From Saprospiraceae bacterium (GTDB taxonomy: Bacteria > Bacteroidota > Bacteroidia > Chitinophagales > Saprospiraceae): a DNA stretch of 64,000 nt. The position numbers were made by a program, and so were the translations under genes. The stretch is taken from contig JADKAE010000003.1 of NCBI GenBank assembly GCA_016715405.1, forward strand, positions 1 through 64,000. Reading direction: 5' to 3'. The notes below the pieces were generated by a model. It searched no databases. It was given only the letters and a program-made list of their open reading frames with translations, and was not told the DNA's origin. Of the stretch, positions 8,211 through 17,204 are shown piece after piece (position 1 is the stretch's first letter; each line of letters begins with the position of its first letter).

Positions 8211-8275
8211 TTTATGAGGGTTTATGAGGGTTTATGAGGGTTTATGAGGGTTTATGAGGGTTTATGAGGGTTTAG
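8211..8275 (+). repeat. GGGTTTATGA decamer array
   Basis: About six near-identical 10-base units follow the DUF4097 gene stop. It has only the G/T-rich arm; the facing gene end carries a different, C-rich array. Confidence 0.9.
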
Positions 8276-8294
8276 GTTTATAATTAATCCAACA

Positions 8295-8366
8295 TCTCTC
8301 CCTCTCTCCCTCTCTCCCTCTCTCCCCTCTCCCCTCTCCCCCCTCACCCCCTCTCCCCCTCCCTGA
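8295..8366 (-). repeat. CTCTCCC array at the FemAB-like gene end
   Basis: C/T-rich units on the plus strand, so G/A-rich when read outward from the minus-strand gene. It overlaps the last codons and stop of that gene. Confidence 0.8.
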
Positions 8367-9660
8367 AAGGGTGCCTCGCCGTCCACTTCACCGGGGGCTC
8401 CAGGAATCGTACCATAAAAGGCAGGATCAGATTGCCCCACCAGCAGCGGTGGCGCAGAAAACTGTGCAGATATTGGGGAGTAGCGCCCACCGAGCTCTTG
8501 ATCTCCATGGCTGTACGCGAAAAAACGACGCGTTTGGCGCCGAGCTCAATGCCTTGCTTTACGATATCGTAGAGCATGTTGAGATAAAGCTGGTGGTGCG
8601 TATTGGCGTCGTCGCTCAGACCCAGGAAGTGGGCTTCGAGCTCTTCGCCGTTGAGTACGGTGGTAAAAAAGCCCAGCAGCTCCTCGCCGCGAAAATAACC
8701 TTTGGCAGAAAAGCGGTGCGGGAAAGCTGATGCTAATTGCTGAAAATAGCGGGGGTGCAGCTGCACCATATTAAACTCGGCTTTGCTGGAGATATGCCTG
8801 TAAAGCTCGTGGATGAGCGCTTCGTTTTCCTGAAGGAAATCGGCGTCGAGTTCGCGCAGTTCGAGCCCATTGACGGCTTTGAAAGCCCGCCGGGCCCGCA
8901 CGCGGTACTTCGAACTCATAGCGTCGAGGTAGTCGTCGAAGGTATGCCAGTGGGGGTCGATGTCCATCACCATATTGGGCTGAAAGGGGGCTAATACGCA
9001 GCCTCTTTGCTTCCAGAATGCATCGGCAAGCGGCTGAGGCGGCATATCCTTGATCATGAGGCCGTCTATACGCTTACCCTGGGCGTCGAGGTGACTGCAC
9101 AGGGCTGTGATGGCTTCTTCGAGCAGTTGTAAGGCATGAGGCGTTGCTATATCTTCTGCAAAGGCAGAACCGTGCCGGCCGGTGAGCAGCAAATTGCCGC
9201 AAATAAGTGCCCGGATGTGCACGCGGGAGGCTATCGCGGTGCGCAGGCGGTTTTTCCAGCGCGCCCACAAGCCCTGTGCCGGCATGCGCGTCGATTGGAT
9301 ATGCTCCCGGGCGTTAAAATCGAGCAGTTGGCACAATGCCACGCCCACCGGTTCGCCCTGGTAGCGGAAAAGCAGGTATTGGAACGACATGCCCGCGGGC
9401 GGCGCCTCGCTAAGCATTTCCAGATAAGGCAATTGCAGGAAAAGGTCGTTTTCAGGCGCTGCGGACTGCCAGGCCTCGGGCAGAGCCGCCGCGCTGTCAG
9501 TCCACTCACAGGAGAAACCCGGCAGACTCAGCTGTATCGATTGCGGCCCCGATTGCTTTGATCCGGTAGCAGGGGCTAAACTGCCCATGGAAAATAATTG
9601 TTGAGCAAGCGCGGATACTACACAGCTTTTTTCTCTAGCAGTGACCTGACGTGACTTCAT
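8344..9660 (-). CDS. FemAB-like / GNAT-fold peptidogalycan-type protein
   Basis: This 438-residue protein resembles the FemAB-like (peptidogalycan biosynthesis/recognition) proteins with a GNAT fold. Visible features are SFQYLLFRYQGEPVGVALCQLL (about residues 92-113), YLDAMSSKYRVRARRAFKAV, and the conserved late segment HHQLYLNMLYDIVKQGIELGAKRVVFSRTAMEIKSSVGA. Its substrate is unknown; an aminoacyl or acyl transfer to a cell-wall or lipid precursor is only an inference from the family. The C-terminal FREGERG and the stop are encoded by the CT-rich repeat, so the native end is uncertain. It is divergent from the DUF1761 gene. Confidence 0.7.
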   Translation of the reverse strand: MKSRQVTAREKSCVVSALAQQLFSMGSLAPATGSKQSGPQSIQLSLPGFSCEWTDSAAALPEAWQSAAPENDLFLQLPYLEMLSEAPPAGMSFQYLLFRYQGEPVGVALCQLLDFNAREHIQSTRMPAQGLWARWKNRLRTAIASRVHIRALICGNLLLTGRHGSAFAEDIATPHALQLLEEAITALCSHLDAQGKRIDGLMIKDMPPQPLADAFWKQRGCVLAPFQPNMVMDIDPHWHTFDDYLDAMSSKYRVRARRAFKAVNGLELRELDADFLQENEALIHELYRHISSKAEFNMVQLHPRYFQQLASAFPHRFSAKGYFRGEELLGFFTTVLNGEELEAHFLGLSDDANTHHQLYLNMLYDIVKQGIELGAKRVVFSRTAMEIKSSVGATPQYLHSFLRHRCWWGNLILPFMVRFLEPPVKWTARHPFREGERG

Positions 9661-9726
9661 CCTTTCGGTAATAGTTGGGTGTATAAGTAGTAATCAAACG
9701 CAACGATACGGCAAAAAGTTGCGAGC

Positions 9727-9832
9727 AGTTCTCTGTTCTCCGTTGTCGGTTATCCGTTCTCCGTTCCTTATCTTTGCCAGTTATACTTTAACAACACAGA
9801 GAGAGAACAGAGAACAGAGAACAGAGAACAAT
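9727..9832 (+). repeat. Heptamer element before the DUF1761 gene
   Basis: GT arm about 9727-9766, core TTCC TTATCTTTG CCAGTTATACTTTAA, then a short CA arm with AACAGAG units (about 9795-9830). Here the flanking genes are divergent, so the GT arm does not follow a stop codon. Confidence 0.85.
9769..9776 (+). promoter_or_regulatory. -7 promoter element for the DUF1761 gene
   Basis: TATCTTTG fits TAnnTTTG and lies in the core of the heptamer element, about 120 bases before the start codon. Confidence 0.55.
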
Positions 9833-9893
9833 TATTTTGTTTTTCCAAAGATACCCGTATCTTCACCCAACACTTAAAACAAAACCTAAACCT

Positions 9894-10331
9894 ATGGAAG
9901 AAATGCACGTAAACTGGTTAGCCGTAGCTGTAACGGCAATCGTACCGATGGTAGTCGGCTTTTTGTACTATCACCCGAAATTGATGGGTGGAGTCTGGAT
10001 GAAGGCCAACGGCTTTACGCTGGAAAGCATCGGCACAGGACCGAAACCCATTCTTTATGGCGTGGCGCTGTTGCTGTCTTTCATGCTTTCACTTTGGATG
10101 GCCGCCAACGTAACCGGCCCGGGGCAGGATGTGGCGCCCGATGGGCACAGTTATGCCACTTTCGGCCATGGCGTTGTGCACGGCCTTATCCATTCAATTA
10201 TGTTTCTGCTACCCGTACTCGGCACGCAGTCTGTGTTTGAAAAACGCGGCTGGAGCTGGGTTTTTGTCAACCTCGGCTATTGGGCAGTGACACTCTGCGT
10301 GATGGGCGGCATACTCAGTATGTGGCGTTGA
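9894..10331 (+). CDS. DUF1761 family membrane protein
   Basis: A 145-residue integral membrane protein with about four hydrophobic segments. It matches DUF1761 by the N-terminal VNWLAVAVTAIVPMVVGFLYYHP and W-rich GGVWMKANGF segments. The start MEEMHVNW at 9894 is preferred over further upstream codons because the family begins near this residue. Function is unknown. Its stop TGA is followed at once by GGGAGTGTGGGAGTGTG repeat units. Confidence 0.8.
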   Translation: MEEMHVNWLAVAVTAIVPMVVGFLYYHPKLMGGVWMKANGFTLESIGTGPKPILYGVALLLSFMLSLWMAANVTGPGQDVAPDGHSYATFGHGVVHGLIHSIMFLLPVLGTQSVFEKRGWSWVFVNLGYWAVTLCVMGGILSMWR

Positions 10332-10405
10332 TGGGAGTGTGGGAGTGTGAGAGAGTGGGAGGGCAGATTCCCTCCCTCTCACACTCCCACAGTCCCACCC
10401 TCTTC
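10331..10405. terminator. Inverted GGGAGTGTGAG array between convergent genes
   Basis: GGGAGTGTG-type units (10331-10367) are mirrored by CTCACACTCCCAC units (10369-10402), giving a long imperfect hairpin between two convergent genes. It could act as a bidirectional terminator or RNA-end structure. The same family appears at 38003-38085. Confidence 0.6.
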
Positions 10406-10407
10406 GA

Positions 10408-10818
10408 TCAGGGGTGACAGTGAAAATTCAGCTTTTTACTTACCGTCACATCGCCTTCGTGGCTAAGAATTGCTACCACCTCTAACTCCATATCGGTGTG
10501 GGTAGACACATTATTCACCCATTGCTCATCGAAAGAGAGGTTTTTTCCGTGCGCGTGTTCGTCAAAGCTAAACACGGCCGTGTTGTCCGATTTTTTGCGG
10601 ATATAAATTTCATAGCCGTGTAATTCGCCTTCGGTAGTGATTGTTCCCGTAATATGAACGGGGTCGCCCTGTTCTATCATGGCGCCTTCGGCGGGCGTAG
10701 TTATCGAGATATTAGCGGTAGTAATTATGGGATCGTCATCGTTTTTACACGAATTAATAAACACCACCACGGCTAATGTCGCAATGGCAAAAAAAACACG
10801 TTGAAGAATCGACTTCAT
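10408..10818 (-). CDS. Small lipoprotein with His-rich motifs
   Basis: A 136-residue protein with a lipoprotein signal ending in VVVFINSC (Cys about 24), followed by an acidic KNDDDP tether typical of exported Bacteroidota lipoproteins. The rest looks like one Ig-like beta domain (ISITTPAEGAMIEQGDPVHITGTI). His-containing motifs DEHAHGKN and the terminal NFHCHP could bind metal, which is inference only. I do not recognise a named family. The next gene on this strand side also encodes a small Cys-containing protein. Confidence 0.65.
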   Translation of the reverse strand: MKSILQRVFFAIATLAVVVFINSCKNDDDPIITTANISITTPAEGAMIEQGDPVHITGTITTEGELHGYEIYIRKKSDNTAVFSFDEHAHGKNLSFDEQWVNNVSTHTDMELEVVAILSHEGDVTVSKKLNFHCHP

Positions 10819-10846
10819 GAGTTAGTAATTTTAATAAACTGCTTTG

Positions 10847-11007
10847 GGATCTTTTTTGCCGGTTCTCCAATGTTTCCCCGGGCCTATCGCACGTGTTTTT
10901 CCGGCTTTGCGCGCTTAGGCTGCACCGAACCAGGCCATGCCCAAAATCGGCGGGGGGGGGCCGGGAGTTTCATGCGAAATTTCAAAGTGACAAAGTAAAA
11001 TTAAGCA
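10847..11007. mobile_element. Diverged partial copy of the 16.7-kb MITE-like element
   Basis: The left part (TTTGGGATCTTTT...CGGTTCTCCAATGTTTC) and the right part (TTTCATGCGAAATTTCAAAGTGACAAAGT) match the order of words in the element at 16678-16922. The middle differs and holds a 9-base G run. The left terminal repeat is not clearly preserved. Confidence 0.5.
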
Positions 11008-11024
11008 TGAATAAAAAGGGCAGG

Positions 11025-11414
11025 TTACGCCTGAGGTGGGTGAAAGATATACTTAATAAAGTCAATACGATAAAGCGTCTCGGCATACGCAACTGGCGAA
11101 GCAGTCTGAAAAGCTCCTGTTAAATGAACTGGTATCGCCGGTCTGCAAGCCGGAATAAATTGGTCGATTTTTAATAATTTGAATGCCTGGAGAGGCGGCG
11201 TTTTTTCGTTTTCCTTATTTTCGGAAACTTGCTGCAACTGCTTTCTCAACTGGCATTTGCCGTTGCATTTCAACTGCGGTTTGCTTTTGTTTTCACAAAG
11301 GGTTTGCGCGATAATGCGCTGATTGTACTTCCAATACATTACTACCCCAACCTTAAGAGCCAAGGGGTTGAGAAGCGCTAATAATACTATAAAGGAAAGT
11401 AACTGCCTTTTCAT
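11025..11414 (-). CDS. Small membrane-anchored protein with a CxGKC motif
   Basis: The ~129-residue protein has one N-terminal hydrophobic segment (LLSFIVLLALLNPLALKVGVVMYW) and the motif CENKSKPQLKCNGKCQLRKQ. This pattern is known to me from uncharacterised Bacteroidota proteins often found near metal or TonB genes, so a metal link is a weak inference. The start MKRQLL at 11414 is chosen over an ATG nine bases upstream because it begins a typical signal/anchor. The C-terminus FHPPQA ends at 11025. Confidence 0.6.
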   Translation of the reverse strand: MKRQLLSFIVLLALLNPLALKVGVVMYWKYNQRIIAQTLCENKSKPQLKCNGKCQLRKQLQQVSENKENEKTPPLQAFKLLKIDQFIPACRPAIPVHLTGAFQTASPVAYAETLYRIDFIKYIFHPPQA

Positions 11415-11558
11415 TAAAAACAAACCTACGCATTTTAATGTACAGTGGCCAATGAAAAAACGGTGATTTGTCGTTGACTTTTCGCAATAAATGAAGAAAA
11501 GGGGGCGGAACCGGTATAGGTACGCCCCCTTTTCGCATGTTAGACTCAGGGATAAGAA

Positions 11559-12995
11559 TTAGAATATATCCCAGAAAAGTTTTGTACTCACAACGTCCCC
11601 ACCCACTGCACTTGCGGCAGCGGTGTAGTTGTCGGCATTAATCGTTTGCTCTTGAACCGGATAGGTATAACGCACCGGTACATCCGATTCTGCATCGGGC
11701 GGAGCTACCAGTACCGGGTAATCCAACCTTCTCCATTCCGTCCAGGCTTCGAAGCCGCGATTGAAGAGTGCTATCCATTTCTGGTGGCCGATCTTCTGCT
11801 TCCAGTCGCCCGCAGCCGTAGCATATGCTACTTCGGGTTTGAGAAGGTAAGCATCGACTTGGTTATTAGGCACGCCCCAATATTCCATAGATGCGCGGAT
11901 GGCGGCTTCATAATGACCTGCGGCGGTACCGCCTACATTCATGTTTCTTTCAACCGCCTCGGCAAGGAGGAAATGCGTTTCAGCAGCATCAAAAAGGATG
12001 GCCTCGTAATCAGCAGCGATGAGTCGGTCGTTTGGCTTAGAATAGGTAGCGTAATTGTTGGAGGCGCCGTAGGTGCCGCCCGTATAGCCGCCGGCGTTGT
12101 CTACTGTGAAGTAGTAAGGTACGCGCGGGTCGGTCAATGCGTTCATAGCATCCACGAGGGTATTGGCAGCTACAAAGTCCTTACGGCCGCTCTGCACAAG
12201 ATCAACCCAAACCGGATTGGTATTGGGCGGAGCAGACAGATAGTAGAAATAGGCGTTGTCTGCGTTGGAAGTGATGGCTTGAGAAGCCACTCTTTCCACG
12301 ATAAGTTTGGCTGCGGCAGCATCCACATCGGCCAGGATCATGGCCAGGCGGAGTTGCAGCGACCTGCCGAAATTGGTCCAGCCCTGCATATCGCCGCCGT
12401 ACAGCAAGTCGTTGCTGCCATAACCGCCGGCAGACACCTTAATCGAGTTGACGGCGGCATCCAGCCTTTCCAGCAGATCGGCATACACCGTAGCTGCGTC
12501 GTCGTAAGCCGGATAAACGTTGTCAATATCGAGTGCCTGGGAATAAGGAATATCGCCAAACGTATTGACCAGCGTAGACCAGGCGTACACATTCAGGATT
12601 TCCGCGCAAGCGTTTTGATTTACCTGCACATCCGGAGGGAAAAAGGCGGGATCCTGACTGGGGATAAGGCTTTGACTCTCTTTAAGGTTTTTCAACACGC
12701 CGAGATAAATGGTATTCCAGAAGTTCTGCGGAATGTTACGCGTGGCGAGGTCGTAGTTGGCCTCATCCGTGTAAGTGGTCTCCGTCCATTGTTGAGCCAG
12801 CATCCGAAAGATGTTCTGGTTCACGTTGGGCGTAGTCATTATGTCCACCAAAGCCTTTTGGGCATTGGAGAACAGTGTTCCTGGCGCAACTTGCGCAGGC
12901 CTTTTTTTGTCCACGTTCAGATCCCCGAAATCTTTATCGCAGGAGACCAGAACCATGGATATGGTCAGAAGAAAAATAATATCTTTTTCATACAC
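11559..12995 (-). CDS. SusD/RagB-family outer-membrane nutrient-binding lipoprotein
   Basis: A 478-residue SusD-like protein, the surface lid of a SusCD uptake complex. The lipoprotein Cys follows TISMVLVSC near residue 19, then DKDFGDLNVDKKRP. The SusD helical core is visible in NAQKALVDIM, ILNVYAWSTLVNTFGDIPYSQAL and EAILFDAAETHFLLAEAVERN, and KWIALFNRGFEAWTEWRRLDYP is a strong SusD-like C-terminal signature. The N-terminus (MYEKDIIFLL) looks slightly off: reading MKKI in the neighbouring frame would give a classical signal, so one base may be missing near 12975. It lies 10 bases after SusC on the same strand. The ligand is not predictable. Confidence 0.9.
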   Translation of the reverse strand: MYEKDIIFLLTISMVLVSCDKDFGDLNVDKKRPAQVAPGTLFSNAQKALVDIMTTPNVNQNIFRMLAQQWTETTYTDEANYDLATRNIPQNFWNTIYLGVLKNLKESQSLIPSQDPAFFPPDVQVNQNACAEILNVYAWSTLVNTFGDIPYSQALDIDNVYPAYDDAATVYADLLERLDAAVNSIKVSAGGYGSNDLLYGGDMQGWTNFGRSLQLRLAMILADVDAAAAKLIVERVASQAITSNADNAYFYYLSAPPNTNPVWVDLVQSGRKDFVAANTLVDAMNALTDPRVPYYFTVDNAGGYTGGTYGASNNYATYSKPNDRLIAADYEAILFDAAETHFLLAEAVERNMNVGGTAAGHYEAAIRASMEYWGVPNNQVDAYLLKPEVAYATAAGDWKQKIGHQKWIALFNRGFEAWTEWRRLDYPVLVAPPDAESDVPVRYTYPVQEQTINADNYTAAASAVGGDVVSTKLFWDIF

Positions 12996-13004
12996 ATAGT
13001 CGTT

Positions 13005-16000
13005 TTAGAATTTAACATTGAGGTTTACACCAAAGGTACGCACGGTTGGGTAGCTGCCCACCTGGTAACCTTGCAGGTTGCCTGCGCTAAGGCCATCTTC
13101 GGGGTCGGCATCCGGCATGTTTTTGTGAATGATCCAGAGGTTGCGACCATAGATACCCAGGCTCAAACCTTTGATTGCGTTGATGCCGGCAAACAGCCTT
13201 TTCGGAAAGTCGTAAGTCAGCGTCATTTCACGCAGTTTTATGAAGCTGCCGTCGTATACGAAGCCGGCAGCCGGCGTACGGCGATAACCCAGGATACCGA
13301 AAGATTCGGCTTCATGGCGGATATCGTTAGGCGTGCCGTCTTCTTTTACACCGGGAAGGATGATACCCCACCTTGGCTGAGCGGCAGGCGGATGTCATTG
13401 CCCAGGTCATTTACACCAGCCGTTTCTTCGGCGAGACCGGTAGCAAGGCCGTAGTAGCGGTCGAGTGACCAAACATCGCCACCTTTGCGGGCGTCAATCA
13501 GGAAACCGAATGAAAGGCCTTTGAACGTCAATGTGTTGTAAACTCCACCCGTCCAGTCTGGGTTGATATTGCCGATAATTTCGCTGGCAGTAGCTGATTG
13601 CAAATAGCGGCCGTTGGCGCCGACTACTTTGTTGCCGTTGTCATCATAAACGAAGTTACGACCGCGAATAGTGCCATAAGGTTCATTCAAAGAAGCATTG
13701 ATGCTCACGCCGCCCTGGAAAGAGCCCAGCAAGAGGTTGTCAATGCCGCCCAGGTCGAGCACCTTGTTGCGGTTGCGAGCCCAGTTGATATCAACGCGCC
13801 ATTTGAAATTAGGCCTGTTCACCGGACGCACGAATACCTGCAATTCCACGCCTTTGTTTTCTACGTCGCCGGCATTGATGAATTTGGCACTGTAACCGGT
13901 TGTTCTCGATACGGCAGCCGGAATGATCTGGTCAATCGTGTTCATCTTGTACCAGGTAAAGTCGAAACCCACCTTGTCGTTAAGGAAACGCATTTCCAGA
14001 CCTGCCTCAAAGCTCTTGGTCTGTTCCGGTTTCAGGTCGGAGTTGTTTTTTGTCGTCGAAACGGAAGCCAACCCTGCATCGCCGAAAGGTGTAGCCAGGT
14101 CATACACGTCGAGTACGCTGAGCGGAGGCGCCGTGTTACCTACTTCGGCATAATTCAGGCGAATTTTGCCAAAGGTAACAGCTTCATTATCAGGAATAAA
14201 CCTGGAAAAAATGAAACCCAGCGAAGCTGAAGGATAATAGTAGATATTGTTGCCTGCGGGCAAAGTAGAAGCCTGGTCGCGGCGCATGGTTACGTCGAGG
14301 ATGGCCCAGTTGTCATACACAAAGCCCACTTTTGCGAAAATACCATCCACTTCAAGCTGATTATACGTTTCGTCAGGCGCTTCAAGCGAGTTCCTGGAGT
14401 TAGACAGCGAATATAGGCCCGGCAGGGCCAAGACCGCCGTTTGTAGTAGCTCTGATGGCTGAAATTTCGTTTTTGCGAATGTTGGTACCGATCAAGGCGT
14501 CGAATTTCAGGTTGTCCAGAATGTTCAATTGCTTGACCTGACCCATCAGGTCGTAGTTGATCTCCTGGAAGCTGCGGTTGAAGCGGGAGTATTGAGAAAC
14601 ATCGATACTGCCCAGGGCGATACGTTCTTCCTGAATTTCGTCGTAGCGGTCGAGCGATACCCGGCCAACGATATCCAGCCAGCTGGTCAGGCTGTAATTC
14701 AGGCCGATATAACCCAGGTAGCGGTTGCGGGTATCGTTCTGGTAGTTTTCGTAACGGGTCCAGTATACGTTGTCCCAATAAATGGGCGACAGGTCAGAGG
14801 GGTCGGCCCAGTTCCAGGTGATGTTTTGCTTGGTGCGCTCGTAAGCCGCTTGTTGCTCTTTCACATCCACGTTTACCTGCCACCATTGGCGGAACATAGT
14901 CATCAGGTTCTTAGAGTCGTAGCCCGTACCGTAGCGGCCCAAACCTTCGGTATTAGTAAAATTGATAGAAGAATTTACCGTCAGTTTATCCGACAGGTTG
15001 TATGATGCGCCAAAGTTCACCATGTTTTTGGTGATGCTGCTATTGGGTAAAATTCCGTTATCGTCAGCATAGGTGTAACCCAACTTGAAGAAGCCCTTGT
15101 CACTGCCACCGTCAATAGTGATGTTATTGCTGGTGCCTACGGCGGTTTCAAAGAAGGTTGACGGGTCGTTTTCGGCAGCTACCCAGGGACGGGGTTTGCC
15201 GTAGTTGGGAGAAGAAGGGTCAAAAGCATCCCACTGGTAAACCAGGACATTGGGATCGAAAGCTGCCCCCCAGGAGGCGTCTTCGCTGAGCGGAGTCACC
15301 AGATCGTTTACGCCGTCGCCGTTGATGTCGCGAGAGAGGAAGTAACCTGATTCATCTTCGTAGAAAGGACCGTATCCGGCGCCGTATTTCTTTTGATACG
15401 TCAGGAAGGTCGATTTGTCAATTTTACCGAAGTTAAAACCCGTATTCAGCGTGACACCGAGGCCTTTGTCTTTGCGGCCTTTTTTGGTGGTGATCATCAC
15501 CACGCCGTTGGCGGCGCGCGAGCCGTACAATGCGGTAGCGGCAGCGCCCTTCAATACGGTAATAGACTCTACGTCGTCGGCGTTGATGTCGTTGGCTGCG
15601 TTGCCGTAGTCATAGCCGAGGCGGCCGGTGCGCTGATTGCCGGAGTTGGTGTTGGAGTTGTCTACCGGTACGCCGTCAATCACGAACATAGCCTGGTTGT
15701 CGCCGGTGAGCGACTTGCTGCCCCGGAGTACGATGTTCGTAGAACCGCCGAGGTTGTTGTTCCGCTTTACGTTCAAACCGGCCACACGACCGCTCAGGGC
15801 GTTCACTACGTTGGCATCGCGAGTACCCGTGATTTCCCCGCCGTCTACTTTTTGGGCGGAGTATGGCAACTCGTTTTTGTAGCGGGTTACGCCGAGGGCT
15901 GTAACAACAATTTCTTCCAGCACTTGCCCTGATTTGAGCTCAACATCCACTACATTAGATGCGCCCAATGCTACTTCCATAGAGTTGAAGCCGGTGTAGC

Positions 16001-16214
16001 TGAACAATAGCGCAGTGGCGTCAGCGGGGACGCGGAGGGAATAATTCCCGTCAATGTCTGTAACGGTGCCTGTCGTGGTTCCCTTCACGAGAACGGAGGC
16101 GCCGATTAACGGTGTACCATCATCGCCGATAACCGTGCCCGTCACGGTTCGCTGGGCAATCGCCAGGGCGACTAGTCCCAACAGGAGGGCGAAGGTTAGT
16201 AATAGTTTTTTCAT
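13005..16214 (-). CDS. SusC/RagA-type TonB-dependent receptor (two frameshifts)
   Basis: Three consecutive pieces together make one ~1070-residue SusC-like outer-membrane transporter. The signal peptide MKKLLLTFALLLGLVALAIAQ starts at 16214. A carboxypeptidase-like domain follows (GTVIGDDGTPLIGASVLVKGTTTG), then the plug with SITVLKGAAATALYGSRAANGVVMI, and the barrel ends with the aromatic tail RTFGVNLNVKF. Shifts lie near 14415 and near 13360. Both junctions continue without loss of family similarity, so they look like sequence errors. With SusD it would import a ligand, probably a glycan or peptide, using TonB energy. Confidence 0.9.
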
Positions 16215-16677
16215 ACTAAAAAATGATTTGGTGAAAAAATGGTGACTGAGAACACCCTCGTGCACATAATACCATTCGGCACGTGTGCAGTTGGCTGTTT
16301 TTTTTATTACTGAGACTTTTGGAATTGACTTGCTGTAAGAAAGAGGGGATGCGCCGATAACGCGGATGCGAATGAAAGTAAATTACTATAGATCAAATGA
16401 TTAAGCGTACGCTCCATTTGACGCGGGTCTTTGATGTGTGGTGACTGATTCAAACGCGTTAAAACGTTTGTTCTTTTATATTTGTAAAGATAAAAACTCT
16501 TAACTTTAAATTAACGTATTGCCCCTATAAAATGCGGCCAAGGCCGATAAAATATATATTTGCGTCGCTTAAACTCAGGCGGTGACTTCGGATATTATGC
16601 CGTCAACTTTAGGAAAACTCAAACGATATTTTATTACCTCGGCGTAACTCGGTGTAACTCTGCGGTTAAATAATTTG
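16215..16677. other. Upstream region of susC
   Basis: No gene is visible. TATCTTTA (minus strand, 16485-16492) is one base off the -7 consensus and would give a leader of about 270 bases for susC. Two TATATTTG words on the plus strand (about 16477-16484 and 16555-16562) match the consensus but face away from susC. A 12-base palindrome CGGCCAAGGCCG lies near 16534. CGGCGTAACTC/GGTGTAACTCTGCGG words near 16640-16666 belong to the family seen near 950 and 2430. Confidence 0.5.
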
Positions 16678-16922
16678 TTAATACTACTTTGTCACTTTAA
16701 ACCAGGCATACCTCACATTACGATCCTCCGGAGTTTTTGAGATCTTTTCATTATCGGTTCTACCAATATTTCGGCCCTCCGGGCCTTTAATGATGCTCCC
16801 AAAAGCCCCAGAGGGGCGCACCATTGGTAGAAAAATCATGAACAAAGTATATTAAAGCCCCAGCGGGCGCAATGTGCCCACGTCTTTCATGCAACATTTG
16901 AAAGTGACAAAGTAGAATTAAG
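16678..16922. mobile_element. MITE-like element with terminal inverted repeats
   Basis: CTACTTTGTCACTTT at the left end is matched by AAAGTGACAAAGTAG at the right end, within ~24-base terminal inverted repeats that start with TTAAT on both sides. The ~245-base interior has no ORF and contains nested inverted words (GGTTCTACCAATATTTC and ATTGGTAGAA; GGCCCTCCGGGCC; GCCCCAGAGGGGC). A diverged relative lies at 10847-11007. It lacks a transposase, so it would be non-autonomous. Confidence 0.6.
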
Positions 16923-16971
16923 TTTAAGATATTAGACTTCGAGTCACGACATAAATTTTCACAAAACAAAA

Positions 16972-17003
16972 AGCGCCACCCGGAAAGATTTCCGAGCGGC
17001 GCT
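16972..17003 (-). terminator. Terminator of the tRNA-Pro gene
   Basis: AGCGCC and GGCGCT arms with CGGAAA/TTTCCG inside form a hairpin. On the minus strand it is followed by TTTTTG, a plausible intrinsic terminator 15 bases after the tRNA. Confidence 0.65.
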
Positions 17004-17017
17004 TCTTGTGGTGAATG

Positions 17018-17090
17018 TCGGGGTGACTGGACTCGAACCAGCGACCTCTACGTCCCGAACGTAGCACGCTACCAACTGCGCTACACCCCG
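17018..17090 (-). tRNA. tRNA-Pro (anticodon CGG)
   Basis: The minus strand folds into a full cloverleaf: acceptor CGGGGTG/CACCCCG with discriminator A, D-loop AGTTGGTAG, anticodon stem CTACG/CGTAG with loop TTCGGGA (anticodon CGG), and T-arm GGTTCGAGTCC. The 3' CCA is not encoded. Confidence 0.95.
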
Positions 17091-17119
17091 ATAGCGCTTA
17101 CCTTGCGGTTAAAGCGACG

Positions 17120-17127
17120 CAAATATA
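17120..17127 (-). promoter_or_regulatory. Promoter of tRNA-Pro
   Basis: TATATTTG on the minus strand matches TAnnTTTG, lies 29 bases before the tRNA 5' end, and has a TTG about 20 bases further upstream (17148-17150). This is one of the best promoter matches in the window. Confidence 0.7.
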
Positions 17128-17157
17128 TAGGCTTTTTTCATAAATGCCAAAATTGGA

Positions 17158-17197
17158 CGCCTAAGTCATTCCGAAAAATTTCAGAATGACTTAGGCG
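17158..17197 (-). terminator. Hairpin after the glycosyltransferase gene
   Basis: A perfect 14-base stem CGCCTAAGTCATTC/GAATGACTTAGGCG with a 12-base loop lies a few bases after the stop of the minus-strand gene at 17205. A weak T tract follows on the minus strand. Confidence 0.7.
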
Positions 17198-17204
17198 CCG
17201 GCAT

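Noticed and set aside
11646..13454. 602-codon open frame opposite SusD/SusC
   Set aside because: It is antisense to a convincing SusD gene, lacks any recognisable motif and is a by-product of codon use.
17158..17197. Attachment site next to tRNA-Pro
   Set aside because: The sequence is a simple terminator hairpin; no integrase or repeated tRNA end is seen.
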